A stretch of 64,000 bases of DNA from Cyclobacteriaceae bacterium (GTDB taxonomy: Bacteria > Bacteroidota > Bacteroidia > Cytophagales > Cyclobacteriaceae), in assembly GCA_028285685.1 (NCBI GenBank), contig JANQOR010000034.1:186001-250000 (forward strand), written 5' to 3'. This document shows positions 1 through 9,158 of this stretch, piece by piece (position 1 is the stretch's first letter; each line of letters begins with the position of its first letter). The notes beneath the pieces were generated by a model, which was not told the DNA's origin, searched no databases, and saw nothing but the letters and a program-made list of their open reading frames with translations. The position numbers and the translations under genes are program-made.

Positions 1-274
1 TCAATAGTGAGCTAAATACATGGTGAGCAAAGGGGCTCCTTCCAAAAAGGGAATCCATGAACTTGTAGATCATGGCAGCCAGAGGCCCTGTATAATCATA
101 CGCTTCTCGATACATTTTGAAGCCTTTGTCCAACCACTCCCCCAGCAGGAGCCATTTCAGTTCCAAAATAAATTGTCCCTCAATGAAGCTGCTTTGCACA
201 ACACGAATCACTACCAATATCAGGAAAATAAATACAAGCCTGTAAGGGTCGTTTATTCTGAAAAATCGCAGCAA
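1..274 (-). CDS. DUF6427-like membrane protein, N-terminal part (runs off left edge)
   Basis: An open minus-strand frame runs from here off the left edge without a stop. The N-terminus reads LRFFRINDPYRLVFIFLILV, a basic stretch followed by a hydrophobic helix. Further on come LLLGEWLDKGF and YDYTGPLAAMIYKFMDSLFG. This order (FRINDPYRL, helix, then a TGPLA motif and LFGRS) is what I remember of the DUF6427 multi-pass membrane proteins of Bacteroidota, whose role is unknown. The start is taken as the TTG before CTGCGATTTTTC, because an in-frame TAG lies 19 codons upstream and no ATG lies between. The family call is from memory; the coding frame is firmer than the name. Confidence 0.55.
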   Translation of the reverse strand, partial: MLRFFRINDPYRLVFIFLILVVIRVVQSSFIEGQFILELKWLLLGEWLDKGFKMYREAYDYTGPLAAMIYKFMDSLFGRSPFAHHVFSSLL

Positions 275-365
275 TTTTCTTGTGTTTAGTGTAAGCTCTG
301 ACGAAGAATCGAAATTACGCTAAATGTGGTAAATCATGTTTGTTAATATCTTGGGATATTTGCAC

Positions 366-725
366 ATGGAGAGCAAGAGACAGATCAAATTTGGGAGACA
401 ACTAAAAAAAGACCTCGCTGATATATTCCAGCAAGACACGCTTCATTTTTTCAGGAATGCGTTGGTGACAATCACAGAAGTGTCAATGTCTCCCGACTTA
501 GGGCTGGCGAGAGTGTATATGAGTGTATTTCCAATTAATCAGTCGGAGCAGGTATTCCAAAATTTGGAAACACTTAAAGGTGAAATACGCATGAAACTTG
601 GTAAGAAAATAGGATCAAGAGTGCGAATCATACCTGAACTGGCTTTTTTCCACGATGATACTGAGGAAAACGCTTCTAAAATTGATCGCTTGATAGATAG
701 TCTTAATATCAAACCCGAAGAGTGA
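366..725 (+). CDS. rbfA: ribosome-binding factor A
   Basis: 119 residues with the usual RbfA opening MESKRQIKFGRQLKKDLADI and the KH-type core VTITEVSMSPDLGLARVYMS. It ends with RIIPELAFFHDDTEENASKI, which matches the family's conserved P-x-L-x-F-x-x-D segment. RbfA binds the 30S subunit and assists 16S rRNA 5' end maturation and cold adaptation. An ATG ten codons upstream (336) is in frame, but the family normally begins at the MES methionine, so 366 is preferred. The stop overlaps the GTG start of the next permease (GTGA), so the two are probably co-translated. Confidence 0.93.
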   Translation: MESKRQIKFGRQLKKDLADIFQQDTLHFFRNALVTITEVSMSPDLGLARVYMSVFPINQSEQVFQNLETLKGEIRMKLGKKIGSRVRIIPELAFFHDDTEENASKIDRLIDSLNIKPEE

Positions 726-1948
726 ATCTCCCTTTCTTCATAGCTCGTAAATATTTTTTGTCTGGTAAAAAGAAAAATTTTATCAACATCATTTCGATCA
801 TTTCGATGATCGTAGTTGCTTTTGGCACTATGAGCCTCATCATCGCACTCTCTGTCTTCAATGGACTCGAAGGGCTGCTAAGATCACTCTATGGAAATTT
901 TGATCCAGACATCATCGTCACAGCTGCTGAAGGTAAGTCCTTCGTTTGGTCCGATGCATTGAAGGACAAAATCGAAAAAACCGAAGGTGTTTCGTCATTG
1001 ACAGAAGTTATTGAAGATAACGTACTTGTAAAGTACAAAGATGCACAACGGGTGGTGAGGTTAAAAGGTGTCAGTTCCACATTCGAAGACAACAGTGGAA
1101 TAAGAGAAGCTGTAGTTTCAGGTGAATTTTCTCTTCTTAGGGACAGCATCCCCTACGCATTGATTGGTCGTGGAATTCAATACGATTTATCCCTTAATCT
1201 CAAAAATGAATTTTACACCCTCCAAGTATACTATCCTAAAAACATAGCTCCCGGGGTTATCAACCCCGAACAGCTTTATAGTCTCAGAAATATTCTTCCC
1301 GGAGGGATCTTTGCGATTGAAAAATATTATGATGAGAACTTCATTTTTGTACCTATCAACTTTGCTCAAAATCTGTTTAGGTATGGCGATAAACGAAGTT
1401 CAATCGAAATTGAAACCACTGGAGATATTTCTCAGGCCGAAACCAAGGCTGCCTTGCAAAACTCGTTGGGCAATGATTTCATAGTGAGGTCAGGGGATGA
1501 ACTACATAGTGATCTCTATAAAACACTTAATATCGAAAAGCTTTTCGTTTATATCACCTTTACCTCCATAATCGCCATCGCATCGGTTAACATCTTTTTC
1601 TCCCTATCCATGCTGGCCATTGAAAAGAAAAAAGATATTTCTGTTCTCATTGCAAATGGCGCTTCTACCAGTCTAATCAACAGAATATTCCTTTTCGAAG
1701 GTGGAATCATTGCTCTTTCAGGTGCAACTTTAGGGTTAGTCTTGGGATTACTTCTCAGTCTCCTACAACAGGAATTCGGCTTCATCGGCATGGGAATGGA
1801 TAGCGCGGTGGTTCCTAGCTACCCTGTCAGTGTGGAGTTTCCAGATGTAGTTGCTACCGTTATTATTGTCATTGTTGTCACCATTCTAGCCTCAATTCAG
1901 CCAGCTAAGAAGGCAAGCAAATCTTTTTCTACACATACGCTCCAATAG
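722..1948 (+). CDS. LolC/LolE-type lipoprotein-releasing ABC permease
   Basis: 408 residues with the single-FtsX layout of lipoprotein-releasing permeases. A basic N-terminus (FIARKYFLSGKKKNFINIIS) leads into TM1 at about 20-45. A periplasmic MacB_PCD-like domain spans about 50-265, and three C-terminal helices form the FtsX domain at about 270-400. The EKKKDISVLIANGAS segment after TM2 is the coupling-helix region that would contact a LolD-type ATPase. It likely extracts lipoproteins from the inner membrane. Start is GTG at 722, overlapping the rbfA stop. No partner ATPase is present in the window. It differs from the double-FtsX permeases further on, being half their length. Confidence 0.85.
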   Translation: MNLPFFIARKYFLSGKKKNFINIISIISMIVVAFGTMSLIIALSVFNGLEGLLRSLYGNFDPDIIVTAAEGKSFVWSDALKDKIEKTEGVSSLTEVIEDNVLVKYKDAQRVVRLKGVSSTFEDNSGIREAVVSGEFSLLRDSIPYALIGRGIQYDLSLNLKNEFYTLQVYYPKNIAPGVINPEQLYSLRNILPGGIFAIEKYYDENFIFVPINFAQNLFRYGDKRSSIEIETTGDISQAETKAALQNSLGNDFIVRSGDELHSDLYKTLNIEKLFVYITFTSIIAIASVNIFFSLSMLAIEKKKDISVLIANGASTSLINRIFLFEGGIIALSGATLGLVLGLLLSLLQQEFGFIGMGMDSAVVPSYPVSVEFPDVVATVIIVIVVTILASIQPAKKASKSFSTHTLQ

Positions 1949-2027
1949 GGTAAAAAATCCTACGAAAAGTTCGTCTTCTTACTGCATATTTTCATTAGTT
2001 TCGAAGTTTGCCTACGATGAAAAAATT

Positions 2028-4937
2028 GTGAAAGTCTCACCCGAAGAACCGTTTGAAATTGTATACTCTCTCTATGAGCACGAGTACCTAGGATACCTAT
2101 TTGAGTCCTTTGCAATCCAGCTCAATGAAAAAGGCAATTTGACCTATTCGCATCAGAATATCTCCTCCAAGAACGCAGTTGAATTTGATGCCAAACTTGA
2201 TCAGGCAGACTACAAGATGATCAAGCTCATGGACGAGATTCAACAAGAACATTTGGCCAACTATTTTCAGAAAAAAAAGGTCAAGCCTGATCTTTTCTTT
2301 TTGACCACTTACCATAAGGTCAATGGTGATGAAGCCCTACAACATGAAATTAACAGCTATGTAGAACGAAGAAGGTCACAGATTTTGCCACTTCTAAAAG
2401 GCAAAAAACTGTATGAAATGGGGAAAGATGGCGAACCGGCATGGAAGGAAATCTCTATCTCTGAGAGTAAGGCATCGATCCTGTTTCATTTCAGGAAAAA
2501 TGAGGACAATACCCACTACTTCCCCACAATCAAGCTTGACGATGAAAAGGTTGAGTTCCGACAAAACGGGAGTTATCTCTTGTGTAAGGAACCTGCATGG
2601 ATGGTGGCGAATGATGTGCTCTTCACTTTTGAGAAAGATGTTAGTGGTGGAAAAATCAAACCGTTTCTGAACAAGAAATTCATTCTCATTCAGAAAGACA
2701 TGGAAGAAACATATTATCAAAAATTTGTGGCTCCGCTGATCGCTGAATTCAACGTCTACGCAAAAGGATTTGAGATCCGTACAGAAAAACCCGAACCCAT
2801 ACCAAAACTCACGCTGAGTGACGTACACATGGCGAAGGCAACGACTTTATTTGACGAGCAGGAAGAAACTAGTTCCGAAGCTCAAAAAGTATTATTTGAG
2901 CTCTCTTTCAATTATGGCAATTATAATTTCCAGGCCGATCGTCTAAACAAGGTTAGTGTTTCTTTGGAGAAGAATGATGACGAGTATGTTTTTCATAGAA
3001 TAAGTCGAAACACTGAGGTTGAGAAAGCAATTATTCAGAAATTGGATCAATCTGGCCTCCCACTAAAAAACTCAAGGTTAACCATCTCAAAGACCAAAGC
3101 TTTCGACTGGATTAGTAACCAGAGAAAACTGCTTGAAAGTTTTGAGCTTCAGCAGGTCCAAAATGGTAAAAAGTACTTCCTTGGAGAATCCAGCATTGAT
3201 TTGGAAGTCAATGAAGGTGTTGATTGGTTTGACCTCCAAGCTACCATCAGATTTGGAGAGTTTGAGATCCCATTTTCAGTGGTACGACAGCATATTTTGA
3301 AGGAAAAGACAGAAATCAAACTTCCGAATGGAGAATTTGGCGTCATTCCTGAATCCTGGATTCTTCGCTATAAAGACCTGTTCGCATTCACCAACAATGA
3401 GGATGGTAGTGTGAAGTTGAACAAAATACACTTATCACTGGTACGTGAATTAAAGGAGGGTGAGTTGGCCAAAGTCACCGTGTCGCGAAAACTAGAACAG
3501 TTGCTCGATTTTGAGCGTATTGAGGAGTTTGAAACTCCAAGGTCTTTTAAGGGACAACTCAGGCCCTACCAGCTCGCAGGATACAATTGGTTGCGGTTTC
3601 TGGAGGAATATAACTTTGGTGGATGCCTGGCGGATGATATGGGATTGGGGAAAACCATCCAGGCACTATCGCTTCTTCAGCACGAAAAAAATTCAAGTCC
3701 TGATTCGACAAGTCTATTGATCATGCCCACTTCGCTGCTATATAACTGGGAAATGGAGGTCAAAAAATTTACGCCGAAACTGAAAGTTCTCAACTACACC
3801 GGAGTAAATCGGACCAAGAAGAGTGAACAATTTTCCAAATACGACCTGGTAATCACCAGCTACGGAACCACCAGGATTGATGCGGAGATTTTAAGTGAAT
3901 TCTATTTCAACTTCATCATTCTGGACGAATCGCAGGCTATCAAAAATCCCGAATCACTTATCTCAAAAAAGGTTCGGGAGCTCAAATCGCGGAGAAAATT
4001 AATCTTGACAGGAACTCCAATCGAAAACAGTACATTGGATATCTGGTCACAGATGAGTTTCCTAAACCCTGGTTTGCTGGGTAATGAAGTCTTTTTCAGA
4101 AAAGAATACCTACTTCCTATCGAGAAAAAGAAAGACCTGGTAAAGATTCAGAAACTGAATGCGCTTATAAAGCCCTTCATTTTAAGAAGGGATAAGGGAC
4201 AGGTAGCAAGCGATCTACCGGAAAAAGTGGTCAACGTTAGGTATTGTACGATGTCGGAAGATCAGCGGAAGGTTTATGAACAAGAAAAGAACGCTTTCAG
4301 AAGCCGAATTATGGATGTGATTGAAACGGACGGCATTGCACGTTCTCACATTATGCTGTTGCAAGGACTTAGTCATCTGAGGCAGATTGCTAACCATCCA
4401 AAAATGATCAATCCGGATTATAACGGTGAGTCCGGTAAGCTTGAAGAGGTGACCTACATGATTGAAAGCTCCCTATCAAAGGGACACAAGGTTTTGATCT
4501 TTAGTCAATTCGTTAAACATTTAAAAATCGTTTCCGATTACCTGGACCGTCAGCAGCTAAACTACGCTTACCTAGACGGATCCACAAAAGATCGAAAAGG
4601 CCAGGTAGAGTTGTTTCAAAACAACGATGACTTTTCCATTTTTCTCATTTCGTTAAAAGCCGGCGGCACTGGACTGAATCTTACAAAAGCTGATTACGTA
4701 TTCTTACTTGACCCATGGTGGAATCCTGCGGTCGAAGCACAAGCAATAGACCGTGCACATCGAATAGGTCAGAAACAGAGTGTGTTTGCATATAAGTACA
4801 TTACCAAGGACACGATTGAGGAAAAAATTTTGAAACTTCAAGAACACAAACAAAAATTGGCCTCAGACCTAATTAACGTTGAGGAAAGCTTCGTAAAAAG
4901 TCTTTCGAAGGTCGATATTCAAAATCTATTTGATTAA
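2028..4937 (+). CDS. SNF2-family helicase (DEAD/DEAH box)
   Basis: 969 residues. The N-terminal half (about 1-480) is the poorly defined part typical of Bacteroidota SNF2 proteins. The SNF2 ATPase domain follows: Walker A in LADDMGLGKTIQAL (about 535-548), the DEAH-box equivalent LDESQAIKN (about 631), LTGTPIEN, then helicase C with LISLKAGGTGLNL and motif VI AQAIDRAHRIGQ (about 904-915). The protein should be an ATP-driven DNA translocase that remodels protein-DNA complexes, perhaps with RNA polymerase as for RapA. Start is GTG at 2028: a nearby ATG (2017) is out of frame, and MKVSPEEPFEIVYSL fits the family's usual N-terminus. No SWIM zinc motif was seen. Confidence 0.92.
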   Translation: MKVSPEEPFEIVYSLYEHEYLGYLFESFAIQLNEKGNLTYSHQNISSKNAVEFDAKLDQADYKMIKLMDEIQQEHLANYFQKKKVKPDLFFLTTYHKVNGDEALQHEINSYVERRRSQILPLLKGKKLYEMGKDGEPAWKEISISESKASILFHFRKNEDNTHYFPTIKLDDEKVEFRQNGSYLLCKEPAWMVANDVLFTFEKDVSGGKIKPFLNKKFILIQKDMEETYYQKFVAPLIAEFNVYAKGFEIRTEKPEPIPKLTLSDVHMAKATTLFDEQEETSSEAQKVLFELSFNYGNYNFQADRLNKVSVSLEKNDDEYVFHRISRNTEVEKAIIQKLDQSGLPLKNSRLTISKTKAFDWISNQRKLLESFELQQVQNGKKYFLGESSIDLEVNEGVDWFDLQATIRFGEFEIPFSVVRQHILKEKTEIKLPNGEFGVIPESWILRYKDLFAFTNNEDGSVKLNKIHLSLVRELKEGELAKVTVSRKLEQLLDFERIEEFETPRSFKGQLRPYQLAGYNWLRFLEEYNFGGCLADDMGLGKTIQALSLLQHEKNSSPDSTSLLIMPTSLLYNWEMEVKKFTPKLKVLNYTGVNRTKKSEQFSKYDLVITSYGTTRIDAEILSEFYFNFIILDESQAIKNPESLISKKVRELKSRRKLILTGTPIENSTLDIWSQMSFLNPGLLGNEVFFRKEYLLPIEKKKDLVKIQKLNALIKPFILRRDKGQVASDLPEKVVNVRYCTMSEDQRKVYEQEKNAFRSRIMDVIETDGIARSHIMLLQGLSHLRQIANHPKMINPDYNGESGKLEEVTYMIESSLSKGHKVLIFSQFVKHLKIVSDYLDRQQLNYAYLDGSTKDRKGQVELFQNNDDFSIFLISLKAGGTGLNLTKADYVFLLDPWWNPAVEAQAIDRAHRIGQKQSVFAYKYITKDTIEEKILKLQEHKQKLASDLINVEESFVKSLSKVDIQNLFD

Positions 4938-4983
4938 ATTTTTGTGTTCTAAGATAAGGGTTGGATTTAAATCCTGTTGTTTG

Positions 4984-6267
4984 ATGAGTGCAATAGAATC
5001 AATGAGAAGTTTTTACATGAGGTATCCAACCATCAGCCTGATTGCGTTCATTTTACTACTTAATACTTGTATTTGCGCAACCGCATCAGGGCAAAGAGAA
5101 TTTGGTTTCACCATGCCCGAGGGGTCCAAGAAGGTGGAGATTGAATTTGAGGAGTACAATAACCTGATTGTAATCCCTATTACAATAAATCGATTTCTTA
5201 CGCTCAAATTTATTCTTGACACAGGCGTGGAGACCGCCATACTTACGGAGAAACTTTTTGCAGATATTCTTGACGCCCAGTACATCCGCGAACTCAAGAT
5301 AGCAGGGCCGGGAATTGAGGATTCGGTCGAGGTGTATGTCGCTAACAGAATGACATTCTATCTGCCTGGTGGGCTTATTGGCAAGAACATGAATTTGCTT
5401 GTATTGAAAGAAGACTATCTGAAGCTCTCAGAAAATATGGGTGACGAGATTTATGGGATCATTGGCTATGATGTTTTTAGTCGCTTCGTTGTCGAAATTA
5501 AGTATGATTCCAAGAAACTTATTCTGCATGATCCGAATTCATACAAGCCGAAGAGACGATTTACTTCAGTACCAATTACAATCATCAATAGCAAACCGTA
5601 CTTAAGTACTTCTATTTCTCAAAAAGAGCAAACAAACCGGCTGGATATTATGGTTGACACAGGTGCAAGTCACGCTGCTTTGCTGGATTTTAGTAGCAGT
5701 GCCTCGGCCGAGAAGTATCTACCCTCCAACAGGATTGTAACAAGACTTGGAACTGGGATAGGTGGTGAAATCTCCGGATATCTAAGTCGGCTGGATAATC
5801 TTTCCATTGCGCAGTTTTCCTTTGATAGTGTGCTGTTCTCGGCACCATTCGAAGGCCTCTATAATAAGTCAATTAAGCGAGGTTCCCAATACGGAACTAT
5901 TGGAGGAGAACTTCTCAGACGTTTCAATGTAATCATCGATTACCGAAACGGGATGATGTATCTTGAGAAATCCAATAGCTTCGACGATGCCTTTGAGCAC
6001 GATATGAGTGGGCTCACACTCAATGCCACCGGAGAGAATCTGGACACACTGGAGGTGGTTAAAATAAAAGAAGCAAGTCCGGCTAGCGAGGCGGGAATCT
6101 TGGAAGGGGATATAATTGTCAGGATCAATCAAAGAAACCTCAGCAACTCCAGTCTATCGGAAATTACCGGGATGCTTAGAAGAAGAGAGGGAATGAAGAT
6201 CAGATGTCGGGTGCTTAGAAACGGGGTGATCGTCAAAAAGGTATTCCTTCTCAAAAGGATGATCTGA
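4984..6267 (+). CDS. secreted retropepsin-like aspartyl protease with PDZ domain
   Basis: About 427 residues. A signal peptide (SLIAFILLLNTCICATASGQ) is followed by two retropepsin-like halves, each with a catalytic-type motif: FILDTGVETAIL near residue 78 and IMVDTGASHAAL near 223. A C-terminal PDZ domain (about 357-420, ASPASEAGILEGDIIVRIN) follows. The layout is that of Bacteroidota aspartyl protease-PDZ proteins, probably periplasmic. The first DTG is followed by V rather than A or S, so that lobe may be weakened. ATG codons at 4984, 5002 and 5017 are all in frame; an upstream TTG at 4930 would add a non-signal-like extension and was rejected. It follows the SNF2 gene by 46 bases. Confidence 0.8.
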   Translation: MSAIESMRSFYMRYPTISLIAFILLLNTCICATASGQREFGFTMPEGSKKVEIEFEEYNNLIVIPITINRFLTLKFILDTGVETAILTEKLFADILDAQYIRELKIAGPGIEDSVEVYVANRMTFYLPGGLIGKNMNLLVLKEDYLKLSENMGDEIYGIIGYDVFSRFVVEIKYDSKKLILHDPNSYKPKRRFTSVPITIINSKPYLSTSISQKEQTNRLDIMVDTGASHAALLDFSSSASAEKYLPSNRIVTRLGTGIGGEISGYLSRLDNLSIAQFSFDSVLFSAPFEGLYNKSIKRGSQYGTIGGELLRRFNVIIDYRNGMMYLEKSNSFDDAFEHDMSGLTLNATGENLDTLEVVKIKEASPASEAGILEGDIIVRINQRNLSNSSLSEITGMLRRREGMKIRCRVLRNGVIVKKVFLLKRMI

Positions 6268-6279
6268 ATTAGTCCTATC

Positions 6280-7317
6280 TTATTTTTTCTGATTTTCCCA
6301 GGCCTCCATATCTAAAATCAATATCCCTTTTCCTACCCCAGCTGCATCTTGGGCGTGCGCATATTGAAATGCAACCCACTTTCCATCATCGCTTACCACC
6401 GGGTTTGAAGCCTTGTAGTTCGGATTGTCATTAAAATAGGTAATCCGCTCTACTTCTCCCGACCTATCCAGTTCTAGCTTATAGATGTCCAAGGTTAGAA
6501 ATTCCTTCATTCCCTTGTAGTTTTGACGATGCCTGTTGCTCTCGATCAACGTGCTAAGGCCATCTGGAAATGACCCTTCAGCCTCGTCATAAGACCCCTC
6601 ACTCATTGAGTAGTTAACAAATTCTTTTGTTTCAATGTTGTAGCTCATCACCTCTGCTTGAAAGCCAAAATTTCCCCCAAAAGCATAAAAAATTAACTCT
6701 TCTTCCTTGTTTGGTCTGAAATTCTGCGTTTCAATATCCCATCCTTTTACCGGTAGTGGCATGTCGGACGATTGAAACAATGGACGCCAGCTCTTCAACT
6801 TTGGCTTGCCATCTTCATAAACCAAATCTCCTGCATAAATAGTAGAGCCCAGCGACCATCCAATTCTCATCTTTTTCCTCGAGACAGCCGGACCCTCCTT
6901 GCAATGAATTCCCAACTGAGTAGGTGGACCGGAAAGGTCTCTTTTCAATACCCATAGTTCAGTATTCCTTGCATCACGACTTTTCCAAGGGTCATTGGAG
7001 TTGAACGTAGGGGAGCCGGAAAGAAGTATATCTCCGTTTGCCAAATACAAGGCCCGCACAAATCCTTCGTGAAAGAAATGATGGGTCATCGGCTTAATAA
7101 TTCCAGTTGCGACTTCTACTTCAAATACATCTCCAAAAGTCTTTTCCAAAAAAAGTATCCTTTCCCCGTCGTGGGACCAATCCGCGCGCTCACCAAAATG
7201 CGTGATTTGCTTGATATGGGCTGGCAAGTTATTAAGCAGAGAATCAACGTCGCTTTGTGCAAAACATGCTCCTATCGTGGCAACAAAAAGGATAATTATG
7301 GTGTATATATTCCTCAT
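6280..7317 (-). CDS. secreted TolB-like beta-propeller (PD40) protein
   Basis: 345 residues starting with a clear signal peptide (IYTIIILFVATIGACFAQ). The mature part carries WD40-like PD40 repeats: ADWSHDGERILFLEK near the start and NPVVSDDGKWVAFQYA near the end, each with the usual S-x-D-G-x-x-I/V-x-F pattern. Such propellers in the periplasm or at the surface bind ligands or serve as non-catalytic companions of peptidases; no peptidase domain is present. The gene is transcribed away from the lipoprotein gene at 7347, so the 29-base gap should hold both promoters. Confidence 0.7.
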   Translation of the reverse strand: MRNIYTIIILFVATIGACFAQSDVDSLLNNLPAHIKQITHFGERADWSHDGERILFLEKTFGDVFEVEVATGIIKPMTHHFFHEGFVRALYLANGDILLSGSPTFNSNDPWKSRDARNTELWVLKRDLSGPPTQLGIHCKEGPAVSRKKMRIGWSLGSTIYAGDLVYEDGKPKLKSWRPLFQSSDMPLPVKGWDIETQNFRPNKEEELIFYAFGGNFGFQAEVMSYNIETKEFVNYSMSEGSYDEAEGSFPDGLSTLIESNRHRQNYKGMKEFLTLDIYKLELDRSGEVERITYFNDNPNYKASNPVVSDDGKWVAFQYAHAQDAAGVGKGILILDMEAWENQKK

Positions 7318-7346
7318 CTTATTTGTTCTAAAACCTCAAAGATATG

Positions 7347-7796
7347 ATGAAACGATCCTTATTTCTCTTGGTTATCACAACAGTTATTTCCTGTACCAAA
7401 AAAGAAGTTGCCAATAGTGAGAACTTGATTCAGGCGATCCAAAATTTCAACACAGCTTTTGAAAATGGAGATGTCGATAAATTGGATAAGATGATCACCA
7501 ATAACTACATTCACACTAACGGAAGCTGGAAGGCTTTTGGCAAGGAAGACTGGCTGGGCTATATGAGTAAGAGACGAACCCGTCTAGATAGTGGGGAGCT
7601 ACGGATCGGTAAATATCAGATGAATGATTTGAACATTGAAATGTACGGCACTGCAGCCGTAGTAACAGGTAAGATCACCATTGAAGGAATTGAAAACGGG
7701 GAATCATTTAGCAGAGATATTCGAATCTCTAACTTTTGGGTGTTTAGAAATGGTAGGTGGAAAAGAGCAGGGTTTCACGATACAAGAATTGAATAG
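7347..7796 (+). CDS. NTF2-like (SnoaL/DUF4440) lipoprotein
   Basis: 149 residues with a lipoprotein signal ending in the lipobox VISC. The mature domain starts LIQAIQNFNTAFENGDVDKL and ends FWVFRNGRWKRAGFHDTRIE, the alpha-plus-beta cone pattern of DUF4440/NTF2-like proteins. Several family members are enzymes, others are binding folds; nothing here fixes a substrate. ATG 7347 is preferred over the ATG one codon earlier because MKR starts a normal signal peptide. The last codons form the left arm of a terminator hairpin shared with the convergent neighbour. Confidence 0.7.
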   Translation: MKRSLFLLVITTVISCTKKEVANSENLIQAIQNFNTAFENGDVDKLDKMITNNYIHTNGSWKAFGKEDWLGYMSKRRTRLDSGELRIGKYQMNDLNIEMYGTAAVVTGKITIEGIENGESFSRDIRISNFWVFRNGRWKRAGFHDTRIE

Positions 7797-7812
7797 GAAT
7801 CCCTGCTCTTTT
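7761..7812. terminator. bidirectional terminator between convergent genes
   Basis: AAAAGAGCAGGG (7761-7772) is perfectly complementary to CCCTGCTCTTTT (7801-7812). The 12-bp stem has A/T runs on both outer sides, so it can act for both convergent genes. The left arm lies inside the coding region of the NTF2-like lipoprotein and the loop holds its stop codon. Confidence 0.7.
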
Positions 7813-7816
7813 GATA

Positions 7817-8602
7817 TTACTTCGGAGAAGGCATTGGTGCTAATTGTGCACCTTCTGGCATAGCAAACAAATCATCGGAAGGCATTTGCTTTGAAATCTT
7901 CACATCTTCGAATACGACATTGTTTCCTTTGTCTCCAATCACTCCATCTTTGTAGTTATACCACTGAATAGAAGTTGGCAGTAACAATCCTTCAATCTCT
8001 TGCCACTGGTCATAGTTGATAAGTCGATAATTTTCGTTTCGTTCACCACTCCTAAAAGTAACTGTATACATCAGCCATTCCATCTTATAGGTCTGAGGAT
8101 CGTACCAAACAATGTAATAGTCTTTAGGAGTATCTCCCACTCCATCACCATAAGTGATCTTGATACCATTATATTCTTTTCCCAAAATTTCCTTGGACTC
8201 CAAGTCTTCGTAAAAAACGCCCGGATCGCCAATGACAAAAGGGAAAGAATAAAAGTAGAAATACAAATTGTGGTAAAACCTGGCATTGCCAACTTCAATC
8301 GTGTCGGGCATTACCCATACATTTTCGCCATCATAACCTATCGTTCTCCTCTCAGATACTAGTCTGATCTTTCGATTTTGCAAATTGACGACCGTTTCCT
8401 CTCCTCTTTTGACATAGGATAGGTTCTTCATTTCAGACCATGCTGCAAAACCGCCATGCGCATCAAACACTTTGGTAATGTTTGCCGAGTGATGGCTTGT
8501 GACAGGCTCTTGCCTAGGTATTTCCTGGCTATTCTCTGCTGGTTGATTCGATTGACAACTGCAGATTAGTGCCAATGCTAATAGTACAAGTACATTTTTC
8601 AT
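7817..8602 (-). CDS. DUF6503-like lipoprotein
   Basis: About 261 residues. The signal MKNVLVLLALALICSC carries a lipobox ending in C, so this is a lipoprotein. The mature part begins with a low-complexity linker, then KVFDAHGGFAAWSEMKNLSY and a beta-rich domain (GYDGENVWVMPD, YYIVWYDPQTYKMEWLMYTV). This matches the DUF6503 family I remember from Bacteroidota, resembling LolA/LolB-like lipid-binding folds in overall pattern; its function is unknown. An ATG at 8641 is in frame but would put 13 residues before the signal peptide, so 8602 is preferred. Confidence 0.65.
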   Translation of the reverse strand: MKNVLVLLALALICSCQSNQPAENSQEIPRQEPVTSHHSANITKVFDAHGGFAAWSEMKNLSYVKRGEETVVNLQNRKIRLVSERRTIGYDGENVWVMPDTIEVGNARFYHNLYFYFYSFPFVIGDPGVFYEDLESKEILGKEYNGIKITYGDGVGDTPKDYYIVWYDPQTYKMEWLMYTVTFRSGERNENYRLINYDQWQEIEGLLLPTSIQWYNYKDGVIGDKGNNVVFEDVKISKQMPSDDLFAMPEGAQLAPMPSPK

Positions 8603-8750
8603 TTTAGATGAGATAGTTTCCGGCGAAAGTAGAAAGTCCATATTTTTTCATAAAGTGATTTCTCGAATACTCACTGAAAAGTATTGAAGACAACATTCTT
8701 GTTTGGGAAAAAATTCGTAACATTGAGCGAATTATTTCGTTTATTGATTT

Positions 8751-9146
8751 GTGGGTAATGTGAATAATATACTGAACGATCCTGCGGCAAGGTACTACAA
8801 AGCCAATGAGGGTATCTCCAAATCAGACTTCCTCTCCATTGTGACAATGACTGGTCTGAACCTCACGGAGTTTTCCGCCTTATTACCCGTAAGCAAAAGA
8901 ACCATTGAAAAATCCAAGGATGAAGATCTACTGAGCCCGGTGGTCAGTGATCGTGTATTACAGATTGCATCCCTTTATCAACATGGAGCTGATGTCCTGG
9001 GCGATGTAGACATTTTCAAAGACTGGCTCAACACTCCTTTGATCGCCATTGCTGGTAAGCAACCGATCGAATTCATGAATAACGACACCGGCATCTCCAT
9101 TATACACGATCTCCTGGGAAGAATTGCTCATGGCATCTATTCTTGA
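8751..9146 (+). CDS. Xre-type antitoxin (DUF2384/MbcA-ParS-Xre) of a RES toxin
   Basis: 131 residues. The N-terminal helix-turn-helix region is GLNLTEFSALLPVSKRTIEK (about 35-54). The C-terminal toxin-binding domain ends WLNTPLIAIAGKQPIEFMNN, then GISIIHDLLGRIAHGIYS, the hallmark of DUF2384 antitoxins. It should bind and neutralise the RES toxin encoded 12 bases downstream and repress the shared promoter. Start is GTG at 8751 or GTG at 8760; no in-frame ATG exists near the beginning. The order antitoxin then toxin, with tight spacing, is standard for RES-Xre modules. Confidence 0.88.
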   Translation: MGNVNNILNDPAARYYKANEGISKSDFLSIVTMTGLNLTEFSALLPVSKRTIEKSKDEDLLSPVVSDRVLQIASLYQHGADVLGDVDIFKDWLNTPLIAIAGKQPIEFMNNDTGISIIHDLLGRIAHGIYS

Positions 9147-9158
9147 CGGAGCAATCTC

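Noticed and set aside
20-289. Plus-strand frame of 89 codons at the left edge
   Set aside because: The opposite strand encodes a coherent hydrophobic DUF6427-like N-terminus over the same bases; the plus frame has no family features.
4930-4983. TTG start overlapping the SNF2 gene for the aspartyl protease
   Set aside because: It adds a Cys-rich stretch before the signal peptide; the ATG codons at 4984-5017 give a normal exported protein.
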